A stretch of 64,000 nucleotides of DNA from Yinghuangia sp045039925 (GTDB lineage: Bacteria; Actinomycetota; Actinomycetes; Streptomycetales; Streptomycetaceae): the NCBI GenBank assembly GCA_045039925.1, contig CP108401.1:124001-188000 (forward strand), given 5' to 3'. The position numbers were made by a program, and so were the translations under genes. The number at the start of each line of letters is the position of its first letter. Positions within the stretch are counted from its first letter, which is position 1. This document shows, piece after piece, positions 9,330-17,933 of this stretch. The notes under the pieces are model-generated. The model ran no database searches. It saw nothing but the letters and a program-made list of their open reading frames with translations, and was not told where the DNA came from.

Positions 9330-10241
9330 TCAGTGGTCGGCTAGGTCGCTGACGGCGGTCAGGAAACGCAGCCTCATGTCCTTCTGACGTCGTCGTGCGG
9401 CACGCGCGGCGGGCGCCTGCGCCAGCCCCAGAGTGTCGTAGGCCTTCACCAGCTGCGCCCCGAGGCTGTGTGCCTCGTCAGGGGCGCGCACCTGTAGCCA
9501 GCAGTGGTGAGCGCAGTCCAGGATCGTCCGGGCCCAGCGGTCCACCTCGGCCCGCCGGTCCGCGTCCCCACGCAGATCCGCGAGTTCCGCGGCCGTGCGC
9601 AGGTAGAGGTGCATGGCTGCCGCAGGACGTCCGTCGGCGAGGGTGAGATAGGCCCGCACGTCGCGGATCGCCGACGCCTGCCAGGCGTCGGCGGCTTCGA
9701 GCTCCTGGAGCAACGCGATGCCGAGTCCCGGGGTTCCGTCCTCGGCCAGGCGCCGGACGCGGACCAGGACGGCTGCCTGCTCCGGGGTCGGTCGTGGCGG
9801 GACGGCGGCCGGCACGGGTGCGTTCGCAGCTGCCGGAGCCGGGACCCGTACCAGGCGGGTGATCGATTCGACGTCGAGGGCCTGCTCGTTGGTCGGAGGC
9901 GGCGGTACGACTGCCGTCGTCGGCGGCTCGGCATCCGTATCACCACGCCGCCGGAACGGGAGGCGACGGTTCGTGCGCGGTGGGACGGCCGGCCCCGATT
10001 CGGCGACGCCTCCGTCCTCGTCGACGATCAGCCGGAACAAGGTGCCGTCCGACTCCTCGGCCTCGACACGCACCGGACGCCCCAACTGCCTTGCCAGCCT
10101 TGCCGCGCGCTCGACAGCTGTCGACCTGGCGTCCTGCCCGGCCTCGACGGCTGTCACTTCCCCGTCGACCGTGAGTGCCCCTTGCTCGCCGAGCCCGACC
10201 CTGACCACGGGCCAGTTCGGTATGGCGTTGACGTCGACCAA
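9330..10241 (-). CDS. conserved hypothetical protein with C-terminal helical domain
   Basis: 303 aa, no signal peptide or membrane segment. The first 75 residues form a compact beta-rich domain (PVVRVGLGEQGALTV, then RLIVDEDGGVAES). A Pro/Ala-rich linker follows (about 75-145) and the C-terminal half (about 150-300) is helical, with EQAAVLVRVRRLAEDG and TAAELADLRGDADRRAE, compatible with TPR-like helices. I cannot name a family. It lies 67 bases downstream of the 241-aa membrane protein on the same strand, and the two probably form one unit feeding toward the surface-protein cluster. Confidence 0.7.
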   Translation of the reverse strand: MVDVNAIPNWPVVRVGLGEQGALTVDGEVTAVEAGQDARSTAVERAARLARQLGRPVRVEAEESDGTLFRLIVDEDGGVAESGPAVPPRTNRRLPFRRRGDTDAEPPTTAVVPPPPTNEQALDVESITRLVRVPAPAAANAPVPAAVPPRPTPEQAAVLVRVRRLAEDGTPGLGIALLQELEAADAWQASAIRDVRAYLTLADGRPAAAMHLYLRTAAELADLRGDADRRAEVDRWARTILDCAHHCWLQVRAPDEAHSLGAQLVKAYDTLGLAQAPAARAARRRQKDMRLRFLTAVSDLADH

Positions 10242-10308
10242 AACCCTGCTCCTGTCATGGTTGTCCTGCCCTCTCTCGCCCTGTGCGAGGGGTCGCCGCG
10301 GCCGTCCG

Positions 10309-11034
10309 TCAACGGCAAACCGGCTCCGTCCGCATCGGTTCCAGGCCTTGGGCGGCCCGGATCAGGGCCGCGACGACGAAACACCCGTCGGAGGGCATCG
10401 GGGGGCTCCGGAAACTGGCCGTTGTCTCGCGGCCGGGCAGCAGCACGCGCTCGATCACCGTTCCGTCGCGCGCCTGGACCACCACCATGTAGCCGAGCAC
10501 CTCACCGAAATGCTCCGGCGGCTGCCAGGCGATCTGCACACGGTCCTCGAACACCATGAGCGTCAGGCCACGTGGGACGTACTCCGCAAGGGGCGCGGTC
10601 GGACCACTGGTCGCCCCGGGATTCTCCGCGCCGCCGCTCCTCGCTCTGTCCCGCAGGTTCGTGGCCAGCATGACGAGAGCGACCACCAGGACCAGCACGC
10701 CGACCACGAGCAACCGGTTGAAACGACGCGGCGGACGTACCCGGGGCTCGTCGTCACGGTCGAAGGCCCAGCCGAACGAGGTCTGCGGGTCTGCGACGCC
10801 GAGAGGATCGTCGCCGGAGGACGCACCGCCGGGCCCGGGTGCCGCGGGCTGGGCGGCAGGCTCGGGCTTTGCGTCCGCCCACCACCTGGGAGGGTGAAGG
10901 GCCGCGGCGGAGGCGAGTTCACTCTCGACGGCCTCGCGCTCTTGCTCCTCCGACTTGGTCAGCGAAACACCCTCGCCGCCCCCTGATACTCCGGACGAGG
11001 GTTCTTCGATGCCCACCATCGGCGGCGAACTCAT
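10309..11034 (-). CDS. single-pass membrane protein with extracytoplasmic beta domain
   Basis: 241 aa. A charged, Pro-rich cytoplasmic part (1-135) precedes one membrane helix (RLLVVGVLVLVVALVMLAT, about 141-159). The outside domain (about 180-241) reads like a fibronectin III module (VQIAWQPPEHFGEVLGYMVVV). Two Cys (DGCFVV and the penultimate residues) may form a disulfide. The fibronectin-like domain links it in theme to the 850-aa protein downstream. It is divergent from the WhiB-like gene across a 274-base region that must hold both promoters. Confidence 0.7.
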   Translation of the reverse strand: MSSPPMVGIEEPSSGVSGGGEGVSLTKSEEQEREAVESELASAAALHPPRWWADAKPEPAAQPAAPGPGGASSGDDPLGVADPQTSFGWAFDRDDEPRVRPPRRFNRLLVVGVLVLVVALVMLATNLRDRARSGGAENPGATSGPTAPLAEYVPRGLTLMVFEDRVQIAWQPPEHFGEVLGYMVVVQARDGTVIERVLLPGRETTASFRSPPMPSDGCFVVAALIRAAQGLEPMRTEPVCR

Positions 11035-11308
11035 GGCACTCCGTGGGGCTTGGCGTGGTCACCTTTCAGCTTCAGGGCCACCACGAGAATCTCCTAGCCG
11101 ACTTACGCATGCGTGATTCGGCTGCGGCGCGCCCTTCAGGGCGGCTGTGCGGGGTGTTGCACCGGGCTCGGAGCGCCGGGCGGTCGACGTTGCCTCTGCG
11201 GGTGACGCGTTTGTCCAGTGAGACTGGCGTAGTTCTCATGGAAGCCGTCTCCATGGGCGGCACAGGCTGGAGTCATAAGCCGTCACCGGCCTGGCTATTG
11301 GAGTATCT
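11035..11308. promoter_or_regulatory. divergent promoter region (membrane protein / WhiB-like)
   Basis: This 274-base gap separates two divergent genes. It contains the 10-bp palindrome ACGCATGCGT (11105-11114) and a short inverted repeat CCAGT-gag-ACTGG (11215-11227). Both are candidates only; no clear -10/-35 pair was assigned. Confidence 0.35.
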
Positions 11309-11680
11309 ATGGCACCCGATGAGCGTCGCTGGTCGACGAGCCCACTCGACATTCCCGCGGTGCGCCGCCCTCGACGCCGCACGGGCCCCACGACCGAGGA
11401 CTGGATCATCACGATGGGCGCCGTTTTGCCCGAGGCCAAGGGCGGCGTGTTCGAAGTGCCGTGCCGAGCGCTGCCGGACCCGGACGTCTTCTTCGAGACC
11501 GCTCCGGAGTCCGTCGAGTTGGCGAGGGCGGTGTGCGCCCCGTGTCCACTGCGGACGGCGTGTTTCGAAGGGGCTCGGCAGCGCGGCGAGCCCTGCGGGG
11601 TTTGGGGCGGCGAGCAGTTCGACAACGGTCGCGTGATCCGGAAGGCCGGGCGCCGGCGCCGCCGCCGCCTGGCTGCGTAG
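11309..11680 (+). CDS. WhiB-family iron-sulfur transcriptional regulator
   Basis: 123 aa. Four Cys with WhiB spacing (Cys52, Cys76, Cys79, Cys85; C-x2-C-x5-C in the second part) would bind a [4Fe-4S] cluster. They are followed by GVWGG at 97-101 and a very Arg-rich tail (RKAGRRRRRRLAA) that would contact DNA. An additional Cys96 lies just before the turn. WhiB proteins act in the cytoplasm with the principal sigma factor in development or redox response. The start is supported by GGAG at 11300-11303. It converges on an AraC gene with only 31 bases between stops. Confidence 0.9.
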   Translation: MAPDERRWSTSPLDIPAVRRPRRRTGPTTEDWIITMGAVLPEAKGGVFEVPCRALPDPDVFFETAPESVELARAVCAPCPLRTACFEGARQRGEPCGVWGGEQFDNGRVIRKAGRRRRRRLAA

Positions 11681-11711
11681 TTCCTCGGAGGGCACCGCGC
11701 TGCGGGCCGGT

Positions 11712-12722
11712 TCAGCCGAGACGATTCGAGGCGGCATGCGGGCGCAGGGTCTCCGAAGGCATCTGACCGTAGTGAGAGTGGTACAGGCGCGCGAACCGCC
11801 CCAGGTGATGGAAACCGTGCTGCTGCGCAATCCGGGTCACTGTGCCCCTGCCGGGATCGCTGGCTGCGGCCAGCAGATCCTGGTGCACGCGTGCCAGCCG
11901 TACGCTCGTCAAGTACGTGCCCGGAGTCAGGCCCAGGTACTTCTGGAAGTGCGCCTGGAGCGTCCGGATGCTCATGTGCGCAACTGCCGCTATCTCGGCG
12001 ACACTTGGCGGGTCCTCGTTCGCCTGCTGGCAGTACGCCACCGCGCGCATGAGACCAGGTGGCAGGTTGTCGATACGGCCGATGTGGCCGGACCGCACAG
12101 AACTGGGCTGGCTGACGAGCAGACCGTGGACCAGCAGGTGCTCGAACCCCGCCATCGCGTGCCGCGACCGGGCGATCGGGCTGCTCTCCGCGGTCCGGAG
12201 AAACTCCTGGGCGAGTGCCAGCCAAGGACCCGCGGCATAGTTCGCCGTATCCATGTGCGTTTCGAACCGAATGGCGTCCTGCCAATGGGCCGGCGCCGCA
12301 CGTTCAAGCGTTTTGCGCGGGATCATGAGCAGGGTGACCCACGCGTCGGCCGGCAAACGCAGAATCGCCCGTCCCTCCGGACCCACAATTGCGGGTGTCA
12401 GAGGGACGGTTTTGCGATCGGTTTCCAGCGACCCTCCTGGAGCACCCATGAGCAGAACCAGGTACTCCTGGCGCCGTGGGTGCAGACGCAACTCGGCCGG
12501 GCACCCGTAGGCCAGCCTGAACGCCGAGAAGGAACCGACGTGGAGGCGCCGCAGCACAGCGTCGACACGAGCACCGTGAGGTACTTCGAGGACGTGTGGG
12601 GCAATGTGCGCCGACACCACACGTTGCACCAGTTCCGTGTCCTGAGCGTTCGCGAGCAGCAAGGCGGAGCCACTACGGCGCGTCACAGCGTGGGCAGGCG
12701 CTGGCCTCTCAAGGGTGTCCAT
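11712..12722 (-). CDS. AraC-family transcriptional regulator (AraC-binding-like N domain)
   Basis: 336 aa. The N-terminal two thirds is a cupin-like sensor (RRQEYLVLLMGAPGGS, IVGPEGRAILRLPADAW). The C-terminal 105 residues hold the AraC DNA-binding domain (VAEIAAVAHMSIRTLQAHF, then HHLGRFARLYHSHYGQMPSE). The start at 12722 is chosen because AGGAG lies 8 bases upstream; an upstream ATG at 12743 lacks that signal. It is divergent from the XRE regulator and shares a 328-base intergenic region with a strong inverted repeat. It resembles the AraC protein at 29538-30566 in length and in the H-L-G-R-F / Y-G-Q signature. Confidence 0.82.
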   Translation of the reverse strand: MDTLERPAPAHAVTRRSGSALLLANAQDTELVQRVVSAHIAPHVLEVPHGARVDAVLRRLHVGSFSAFRLAYGCPAELRLHPRRQEYLVLLMGAPGGSLETDRKTVPLTPAIVGPEGRAILRLPADAWVTLLMIPRKTLERAAPAHWQDAIRFETHMDTANYAAGPWLALAQEFLRTAESSPIARSRHAMAGFEHLLVHGLLVSQPSSVRSGHIGRIDNLPPGLMRAVAYCQQANEDPPSVAEIAAVAHMSIRTLQAHFQKYLGLTPGTYLTSVRLARVHQDLLAAASDPGRGTVTRIAQQHGFHHLGRFARLYHSHYGQMPSETLRPHAASNRLG

Positions 12723-12891
12723 CGGCTGACTCCTGAAGGTCATGGATCGAATCGACACGGGGCGCGCCGTGCCCCCGTCGGTCGTGCCGGGCTGCGGAAC
12801 GCCGCCAAGCTCAGGCCCCGAACGGGCGAGACCGCCGATCACGGGAAAACTACGACGCCGCAATCCTAGGGCCCGCGGCCGGGCATTCTTC

Positions 12892-12984
12892 TGTAAATAT
12901 GCGGCGATTCACGCCTGGTATCTTCGCCTGCGTCCGTCCCCCCTCCCGACGCGAAAACTCGGCGACATTGGTCGCATATTTACA
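12892..12984. promoter_or_regulatory. 12-bp inverted repeat pair, candidate operator
   Basis: TGTAAATATGCG (12892-12903) and its exact reverse complement CGCATATTTACA (12973-12984) are separated by 69 bases, in the region between the divergent AraC and XRE genes. The sites are AT-rich in otherwise GC-rich DNA. Two distant half-sites suggest a regulator bridging both sites. No gene is seen in the rest of this 328-base gap. Confidence 0.6.
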
Positions 12985-13050
12985 AGTTATCTGCGGCCGA
13001 AGGCTCCGACCATGTCCAGATGTCTCCACAGACAGAAATCCGGGGTTTCG

Positions 13051-14079
13051 ATGCCCGGTCCTGAGTACCGCATGCCGGACTGGCTGCTCGGACGCGACGA
13101 GATGATCGAGGCCTGCGCCGCCCGCGACGTCGGCGCCATCTTCAGACTGGCCAAGCGCTACACCGGCTGCTACAACAGCCGACTCGCCCGCTTGTGCGGT
13201 CTGACTCCAAGCAGGGTCGGAGAGTACATATCAGGGCGGTCCCGCGCTCAACAGCAGCAGGTCATCGAGCGGATCGCCGACGGGCTCTGCATTCCTGGAC
13301 ACATGCTGGGGCTGTCTCCCCGGCCCTGGGAGGCGAACGGCCTCGCACGGGCCCCGGAGTCCGGAGGGACGACGGCCGAAGGCCGTACGGCGCCGCCGGG
13401 TTCCGTCGCCGCACCGCCGCGGACAGTTGCGGCGCCCACGGAGGACTTCGAGGAACCGAACAACGAGCTGGTGGAACTGAGCACAGAGGTGGTCCTCGAC
13501 ATTGCCGACGACGGCACCAGTCGGCTGATGTACAGGCACGTGCTGTTGAACCTGGGACAGGCGCCCGTGTCACGCCTTGTCAGACAAGTCTGGTTCGAAC
13601 GCACGACGGGAAGCATCGGCCTGGTGACGATCAGTTCCCCGGCCACCCGGCCGGGCTCACAGCACACGCTCTCCCTCCGGCGTATCCACGAGACCGAGTC
13701 CTTCCTCAAGTTCGCCTGCCTGATCTCCCCCCCGCTGGCCACCCAGGAGCCGCTGGTGATTCAGTACCTGTGTACCGGTGGCCTCTTCACCGACGAGCTC
13801 TACTGGCGCCAGGATGTAGTACGCCCCACCAAGCATCTGCGAGTGAGTGTGCGGCAGGGCGGCGTAAGGGAATTGAAGAGTGCCGTGGCCATCGAGGAAT
13901 TCGCCGATGGACGCGAGGTTTCCTCAGCTGCGGGCCTGGCGTGGACTCATCGCCAGGACGGCACGGTCTTCCTCACCTGTACCCGAGCGGACCTCTCGGC
14001 GCCGCAGGCCCTGACGCTGCGCTGGGACGCGACCCGGCGCGACGCCGGCGACAGCGCCGACGACAGCGAGCACCGGTGA
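13051..14079 (+). CDS. XRE-type helix-turn-helix regulator with novel C-terminal sensor
   Basis: 342 aa from the chosen ATG; Met codons at 13012 and 13072 are alternatives and there is no strong Shine-Dalgarno at any. Residues about 10-90 form the HTH region seen in actinobacterial XRE proteins (AIFRLAKRYTGCYNSRLARL, TPSRVGEYISGRS, then ERIADGL.IPGHMLGL). After a Pro/Ala/Thr linker (about 95-145), the rest (about 150-330) is a beta-rich domain beginning ELSTEVVLDIADDGTSRLMYRHVLL. I do not recognise this domain; it could bind a ligand or protein partner. It faces the AraC gene across the 12-bp inverted repeat. Confidence 0.7.
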   Translation: MPGPEYRMPDWLLGRDEMIEACAARDVGAIFRLAKRYTGCYNSRLARLCGLTPSRVGEYISGRSRAQQQQVIERIADGLCIPGHMLGLSPRPWEANGLARAPESGGTTAEGRTAPPGSVAAPPRTVAAPTEDFEEPNNELVELSTEVVLDIADDGTSRLMYRHVLLNLGQAPVSRLVRQVWFERTTGSIGLVTISSPATRPGSQHTLSLRRIHETESFLKFACLISPPLATQEPLVIQYLCTGGLFTDELYWRQDVVRPTKHLRVSVRQGGVRELKSAVAIEEFADGREVSSAAGLAWTHRQDGTVFLTCTRADLSAPQALTLRWDATRRDAGDSADDSEHR

Positions 14080-14191
14080 CCGACCTTGCGGCAGCACGGC
14101 ATCCGTCCCGACCGAGCGACCCCCTCGGTCGCCTGGTCGCCGAACGTCGCCGGCGCGTTCTTGCAGTTCAAGCTGTCTCCATCGGATCGGT

Positions 14192-14207
14192 AGCGACTGA
14201 AGCGACC
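14192..14207 (+). repeat. A-type iteron, solo copy
   Basis: AGCGACTGAAGCGACC, a 15/16 match to the iteron of origin A (18113-18128). It lies in the 553-base gap between the XRE gene and the end of replication cassette A. The rest of that gap has no recognised gene. Confidence 0.75.
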
Positions 14208-14235
14208 AGACTCGTGAATCCCGTTCGAGATTCCG

Positions 14236-14262
14236 GGCCCCGCGCCGCAAAGGAGCGGGGCC
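14236..14262. terminator. GC-rich hairpin between converging genes
   Basis: GGCCCCGC (14236-14243) and GCGGGGCC (14255-14262) are exact complements with an 11-base loop. It is well placed to end XRE transcription. There is no T-run. Confidence 0.45.
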
Positions 14263-14632
14263 TGCCGAGGCGTCCCCCACTTCCGGTCACACCGCCGCCT
14301 CGGGGATGCCGCGCCGCGACATCGCGTGGTAAGCGACGTCCACCGCGTTCCAGCCCTCGGACTCGCCTCGAGCTTGCGGTGCTGTGGAACAACCTCGAAG
14401 TGGCCCGCCGGCACGAACAGTTCGGCGACGGCCCAAACGGCGGCGACGGAGACGACCCCGGGTGATCACGCCGCGCGGGCGGGCGCGCCGCAGGCGCGTG
14501 CCGCCCGGCCTGGACGGACCGGCGGCGGGTGAGGCGGCGGGTCATCGGGGAGACCGCGGCCCACGGACGAGCTGCCCGCCGTAGGCCGAGCCCGCCCAGG
14601 CGCAGGAGTTCGGTTGATCGTCCGCGGCCGTG

Positions 14633-15037
14633 TCAGGACTGCGGCAGCCCTATCCCCAGCTCTCGCATCGCCTGTGACGGGGGGCCTCCCTCAGATCGCT
14701 CGGTCTTGTGACCGCGATACCCGGGCGCCAGCGTGCGCGGGTCCACCGCCTCCGACGGGGCACCCCGGGAGTAGACCCCGTGGGGCGCCTGGTCGCGGTC
14801 GTGCGGGGCGACCCAGAAGACCCGGCGCAGGAACTTTCCCGACTCGCGGGACCCCTTCGCCTTCGGCCCGAGGACGGCGTAGCCGACCATCCTGCCCGGC
14901 CGGAGGTAGGACGGCCTTGCCGTCTTTCCGGGCAACCTGTCCAGCGCCTGCCGCACGTAGTCGAGCGAGTCGATCTCTTCGAGCCAGATGATTTCGGTCT
15001 CGTCTTTGATCTGCTCCGGTTCGATGAGGGAACTCAC
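14633..15037 (-). CDS. conserved third protein of replication cassette A (p134-A)
   Basis: 134 aa, GTG start at 15037 overlapping the helicase stop by 4 bases (GTGA), so translation is coupled. It has no signal or membrane segment. A matching 134-aa protein occupies the same place in cassette B. Shared segments are SSLIEPE at the N-terminus, IDSLDYVRQALDRL / IDGLDYVRQALDRL, RMVGYAVL, the HDRD motif, GAPSEAVDPRT and a nearly identical C-terminus (KTERSEGGPPS..AMRELGI). The conservation of both sequence and length argues for a role tied to the PrimPol and helicase, for example loading or origin binding. The family is not one I can name. Confidence 0.75.
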   Translation of the reverse strand: MSSLIEPEQIKDETEIIWLEEIDSLDYVRQALDRLPGKTARPSYLRPGRMVGYAVLGPKAKGSRESGKFLRRVFWVAPHDRDQAPHGVYSRGAPSEAVDPRTLAPGYRGHKTERSEGGPPSQAMRELGIGLPQS

Positions 15038-16557
15038 GTTGTCTCCTCCACAGTCTCCGCGCCCGCAATCAGCCCGAGGCCGGGGTAGTACTTGCGCTGG
15101 TTCGACAGCAACATCTGCTTGGGCGATGCCATACCCAGGGCGTCCCGCACCCGGCTTGCAAAGGCGCGATTGGATACGGGGGCGATGCCGTCGAATTGGC
15201 ACCAGTCACGGTAGGCCGCGTACAACGCGGACTGCTCGGCGCGCATCTCGCTGTCGAACTTGCAGCACTCGCTCATGAAACGGCCCATGTGGTCCTCGGT
15301 GTCCGCGTACGCGTTCGTGGCCATGCGGACGCGTTCGGGACCGGACAGGTCCCTGGCTCCGTTGAGATAGTGCCCAGCGCCTGCGACAAGCCATGCCAGG
15401 ATGCCAGGGCCTTCCTCTTGCACGAGGACGTCCGCGAGGTTGTCGATCTTCCGTTCGTCCGACACCACGCGGTCGAACGGGATGAGCCGCATGCGCCGCC
15501 AGAACGCGAACCCGCCCGAGGTCACTTCGGGGCGGTGGTTGCCGAGGAGCCACAGCTTGTGGGTCGCGTCGAAGCTGAAGAAGTCCTGACGCATCCGCCG
15601 GGCCTTCAGCCTGTCGCCGCCCGTCAGGAGTTTGACCCGGCCCTCGTCGAACCGGTCGCCGGGCTTGAGTTCGGAGCAGACGATGATGCGGCGGCCGTGC
15701 AGTTCCGCGAGATCGGTCGGATGGCTCTCGAACGCCTTGGCCATCAAGAACCCCGGCGGGGCGGCGTCCGCGTAGTCCCCCATGAGTTTGATCATGACGT
15801 CCAGCAGGACGCTCTTGCCGTTCTTGCCGTGCCCCCACAGGAAGCACATGACCTGGGCACCCACGTCGCCGGTGATCGAGTACCCGAGCAGTTGGTGGAG
15901 GAACGCGATCATCTCGCGGCCGGACTCGTCGTCGCCGAAGGTGTCGGTCAGGAACCGGTCCCAGCGCGGGGTCGGCATCGTCTGCGGCGCCACCAGTGTC
16001 GAACGCGAGTGCTGATGGGTCATCGGATCCGGCTTGCTCACCTCTCCGGTGTGGAGGTCGACGATGCCACCGGGTGTACACAACTGGTAAGGGTCGGCGT
16101 CGAGTTGGTCGGCCTTCATGGCCATTCCCGGGGCCGACTTGGCCTGGAGAAGCATTGCCGTGAGGCCGGATGTCGACAGCGCTCGTCGGCGGTGTTTGTG
16201 CAACGCCTCCTGGCTGTGCAGCCCGTGGGGGTCGGCGATCGCGATGCTCTCGGCCATCTCCCCCGCCGACCACAGCACCGTGTCCTCGTCGTCACCTTGC
16301 CAACGGTGCCCGACCCACCGGTACCAGCCGAGCCCGGGCACATACCTGAAGTCGCCTGCGTACAGCTGCACGAAGAGTTTGGCGTTGCCGCGGTCGGAGA
16401 GCGAATCGGGAATCAGGCCGTCTCTGTGCGACCGGGACGGCGGGCGCTTCTGCGGTCCCGAAGCCTTGTCCTGCTGCGGTGTGTCGGCCGCTGGGGCGGG
16501 CAGCCGGACCTGCTGGGCGAAGGCCGCGGCGTTGAACTCGCCGGATCCGATGCTCAT
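15034..16557 (-). CDS. superfamily 3 (D5/P4-type) replicative helicase, cassette A
   Basis: 507 aa. An N-terminal D5-like region (SDRGNAKLFVQLYAGDFRYVPGLGWY in split form, about 55-80, and DADPYQLCTPGGIVDL) precedes the SF3 ATPase: Walker A GHGKNGKS, Walker B region RRIIVCSELKPGD, sensor region KLWLLGNHRPEV and the Arg-finger area FWRRMRLIPFDR. The C-terminal winged-helix region ends near KYYPGLGL. SF3 helicases form hexamers that unwind plasmid and phage origins together with a primase. The gene overlaps the PrimPol stop by 4 bases and the p134 start by 4. A close relative lies at 33554-35032. Confidence 0.92.
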   Translation of the reverse strand: MSIGSGEFNAAAFAQQVRLPAPAADTPQQDKASGPQKRPPSRSHRDGLIPDSLSDRGNAKLFVQLYAGDFRYVPGLGWYRWVGHRWQGDDEDTVLWSAGEMAESIAIADPHGLHSQEALHKHRRRALSTSGLTAMLLQAKSAPGMAMKADQLDADPYQLCTPGGIVDLHTGEVSKPDPMTHQHSRSTLVAPQTMPTPRWDRFLTDTFGDDESGREMIAFLHQLLGYSITGDVGAQVMCFLWGHGKNGKSVLLDVMIKLMGDYADAAPPGFLMAKAFESHPTDLAELHGRRIIVCSELKPGDRFDEGRVKLLTGGDRLKARRMRQDFFSFDATHKLWLLGNHRPEVTSGGFAFWRRMRLIPFDRVVSDERKIDNLADVLVQEEGPGILAWLVAGAGHYLNGARDLSGPERVRMATNAYADTEDHMGRFMSECCKFDSEMRAEQSALYAAYRDWCQFDGIAPVSNRAFASRVRDALGMASPKQMLLSNQRKYYPGLGLIAGAETVEETT

Positions 16558-17657
16558 GCTCGGCCCTCCATCCGCAACGGCCTTTGCCTTCCGGCCGCCA
16601 TTCCGCTGCGGATGATGCCTCGCGCACGTTTGCCCTGACCCGGCCTTGCCTGCTCGGCCGCTTCCTCCAGGGCACGCTCCGCCTCAAGTGCCGAAAGGTG
16701 CCCTGCGGCAACGAGCCCACCGAGGGTGTAGGCGGCACGATTGAGCTTCTCGGAGAAGCCCGCTCCCTCCGGCACCACAGAGCACTCCAGAACGCCGCTC
16801 AAGGCCCTCGCAACGACGTCCGCGACCAGGGACGTCCCCAGCCCCCCTCCGGGGCGCCCTGCAGCCATCCTTGCGCGCTGAGGAACCACCTGGGCAGGGC
16901 GCTGCGTTCGCCTCGCCTCCAAGTGGCCGGTGCGCTGCAGATCGGCGGCGAGCCAGGCGGGCAGCAGCCGGGGCGGGCGGAAGGTGCCCATGACCGTGTA
17001 GGAGCCCGCGGCGGTGACCGTGCCCGGCGTGACGATGTAGCCACCCACGCCCCGTACATCGACCTGCCACGCGAGTGCCCGAGTGGAACTCGAACCGGTC
17101 GAGCTCAGCATCCGCCGACCCGGCTGGGTCCGGTACCAGACGTGCAGTCCACCGGACGGCGTGACGACACGAAGTGTGTCCTCGTCGAGCACCGGGCTCG
17201 GCTGGCCCTGCAGTTCGGCAAGGACGGCCAGAGTGTGGAAACCGCTCTCCAAGCCCGTGAGGTCCACGTGGGCGCCGATAGGGATGCCCGGCAGGATTCG
17301 GTCGCGTGGCGGTACCGCGCCACCGTGTGCGTCCACATCGATGACGACCAGCCCCGCCGACCCGCAGGCAACACCGACACCCAGCCTGGGGTTTCGGCCC
17401 CACCAGTCACGGATGCGGTCCTCGTCGACAGTCGCGGCGTAGAAGCCGTGGCAAGCCCGGCCGGCGTCCCGGCAGGGGCACGCCTGGTGAGTGTGGTCGG
17501 GCGCCCGGCATGCCTCGCAGTTCGCCGCAGGCGTCTTCCTGCCCGGCGCCAGCGGATGCACAGGCCATCCAAATCGCGCACACCATAGGGCGCGTTGCAG
17601 TGATCCGGAAGGTGGATCTCCCCAGTCCCGACGGTCAGTCGGTAGTGTGGATCGCAT
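16554..17657 (-). CDS. bifunctional DNA primase/polymerase (PrimPol), cassette A
   Basis: 367 aa. The archaeo-eukaryotic primase core is clear: VVIDVDAH with catalytic Asp107 and Asp109, and the TPSGGLHVWY motif that holds the nucleotide-binding His. Before the catalytic Asps is a Cys-rich insert (Cys47, Cys50, Cys60, Cys62, Cys69) likely to bind zinc. The C-terminal part (about 280-350) is helical, with SEKLNRAAYTLGGLVAAGHL. It would start DNA synthesis at the origin beside the SF3 helicase. The start at 17657 is preceded by the same GACCTCGT-ATG context as the cassette B start. First gene of the three-gene unit, immediately downstream of origin-like region A. Confidence 0.9.
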   Translation of the reverse strand: MRSTLPTDRRDWGDPPSGSLQRALWCARFGWPVHPLAPGRKTPAANCEACRAPDHTHQACPCRDAGRACHGFYAATVDEDRIRDWWGRNPRLGVGVACGSAGLVVIDVDAHGGAVPPRDRILPGIPIGAHVDLTGLESGFHTLAVLAELQGQPSPVLDEDTLRVVTPSGGLHVWYRTQPGRRMLSSTGSSSTRALAWQVDVRGVGGYIVTPGTVTAAGSYTVMGTFRPPRLLPAWLAADLQRTGHLEARRTQRPAQVVPQRARMAAGRPGGGLGTSLVADVVARALSGVLECSVVPEGAGFSEKLNRAAYTLGGLVAAGHLSALEAERALEEAAEQARPGQGKRARGIIRSGMAAGRQRPLRMEGRA

Positions 17658-17933
17658 ACGAGGTCTTCTCTCGTTTCAGCTGTGCCCCGGGTATGGGATC
17701 CGATGCGGTGGCCTCCGCATCGTCCCGATTCGCTCGGGGTACAGCACTTTTCCAGCCGACTCGACCCGTTCAGGGACGTCAGGCGCCCACTCCTGAACAG
17801 GGCCGGCGGTGCAGGAGGGTGCCCGACCGGTCCCCGGCCTCGCACCATCACCAGGGCATGCACCTCATTCGGTTCGCTCGGTGGCCTTGAACCCGCCTAC
17901 TACGGCGTGAACACACGTGTTGCCTGAACTGAT

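Noticed and set aside
14208..14262. Sequence resembling a tRNA T-arm (GTTCGAGAT) near an iteron
   Set aside because: No paired stems of correct length and no acceptor or anticodon arm nearby, so no tRNA or att site is claimed.
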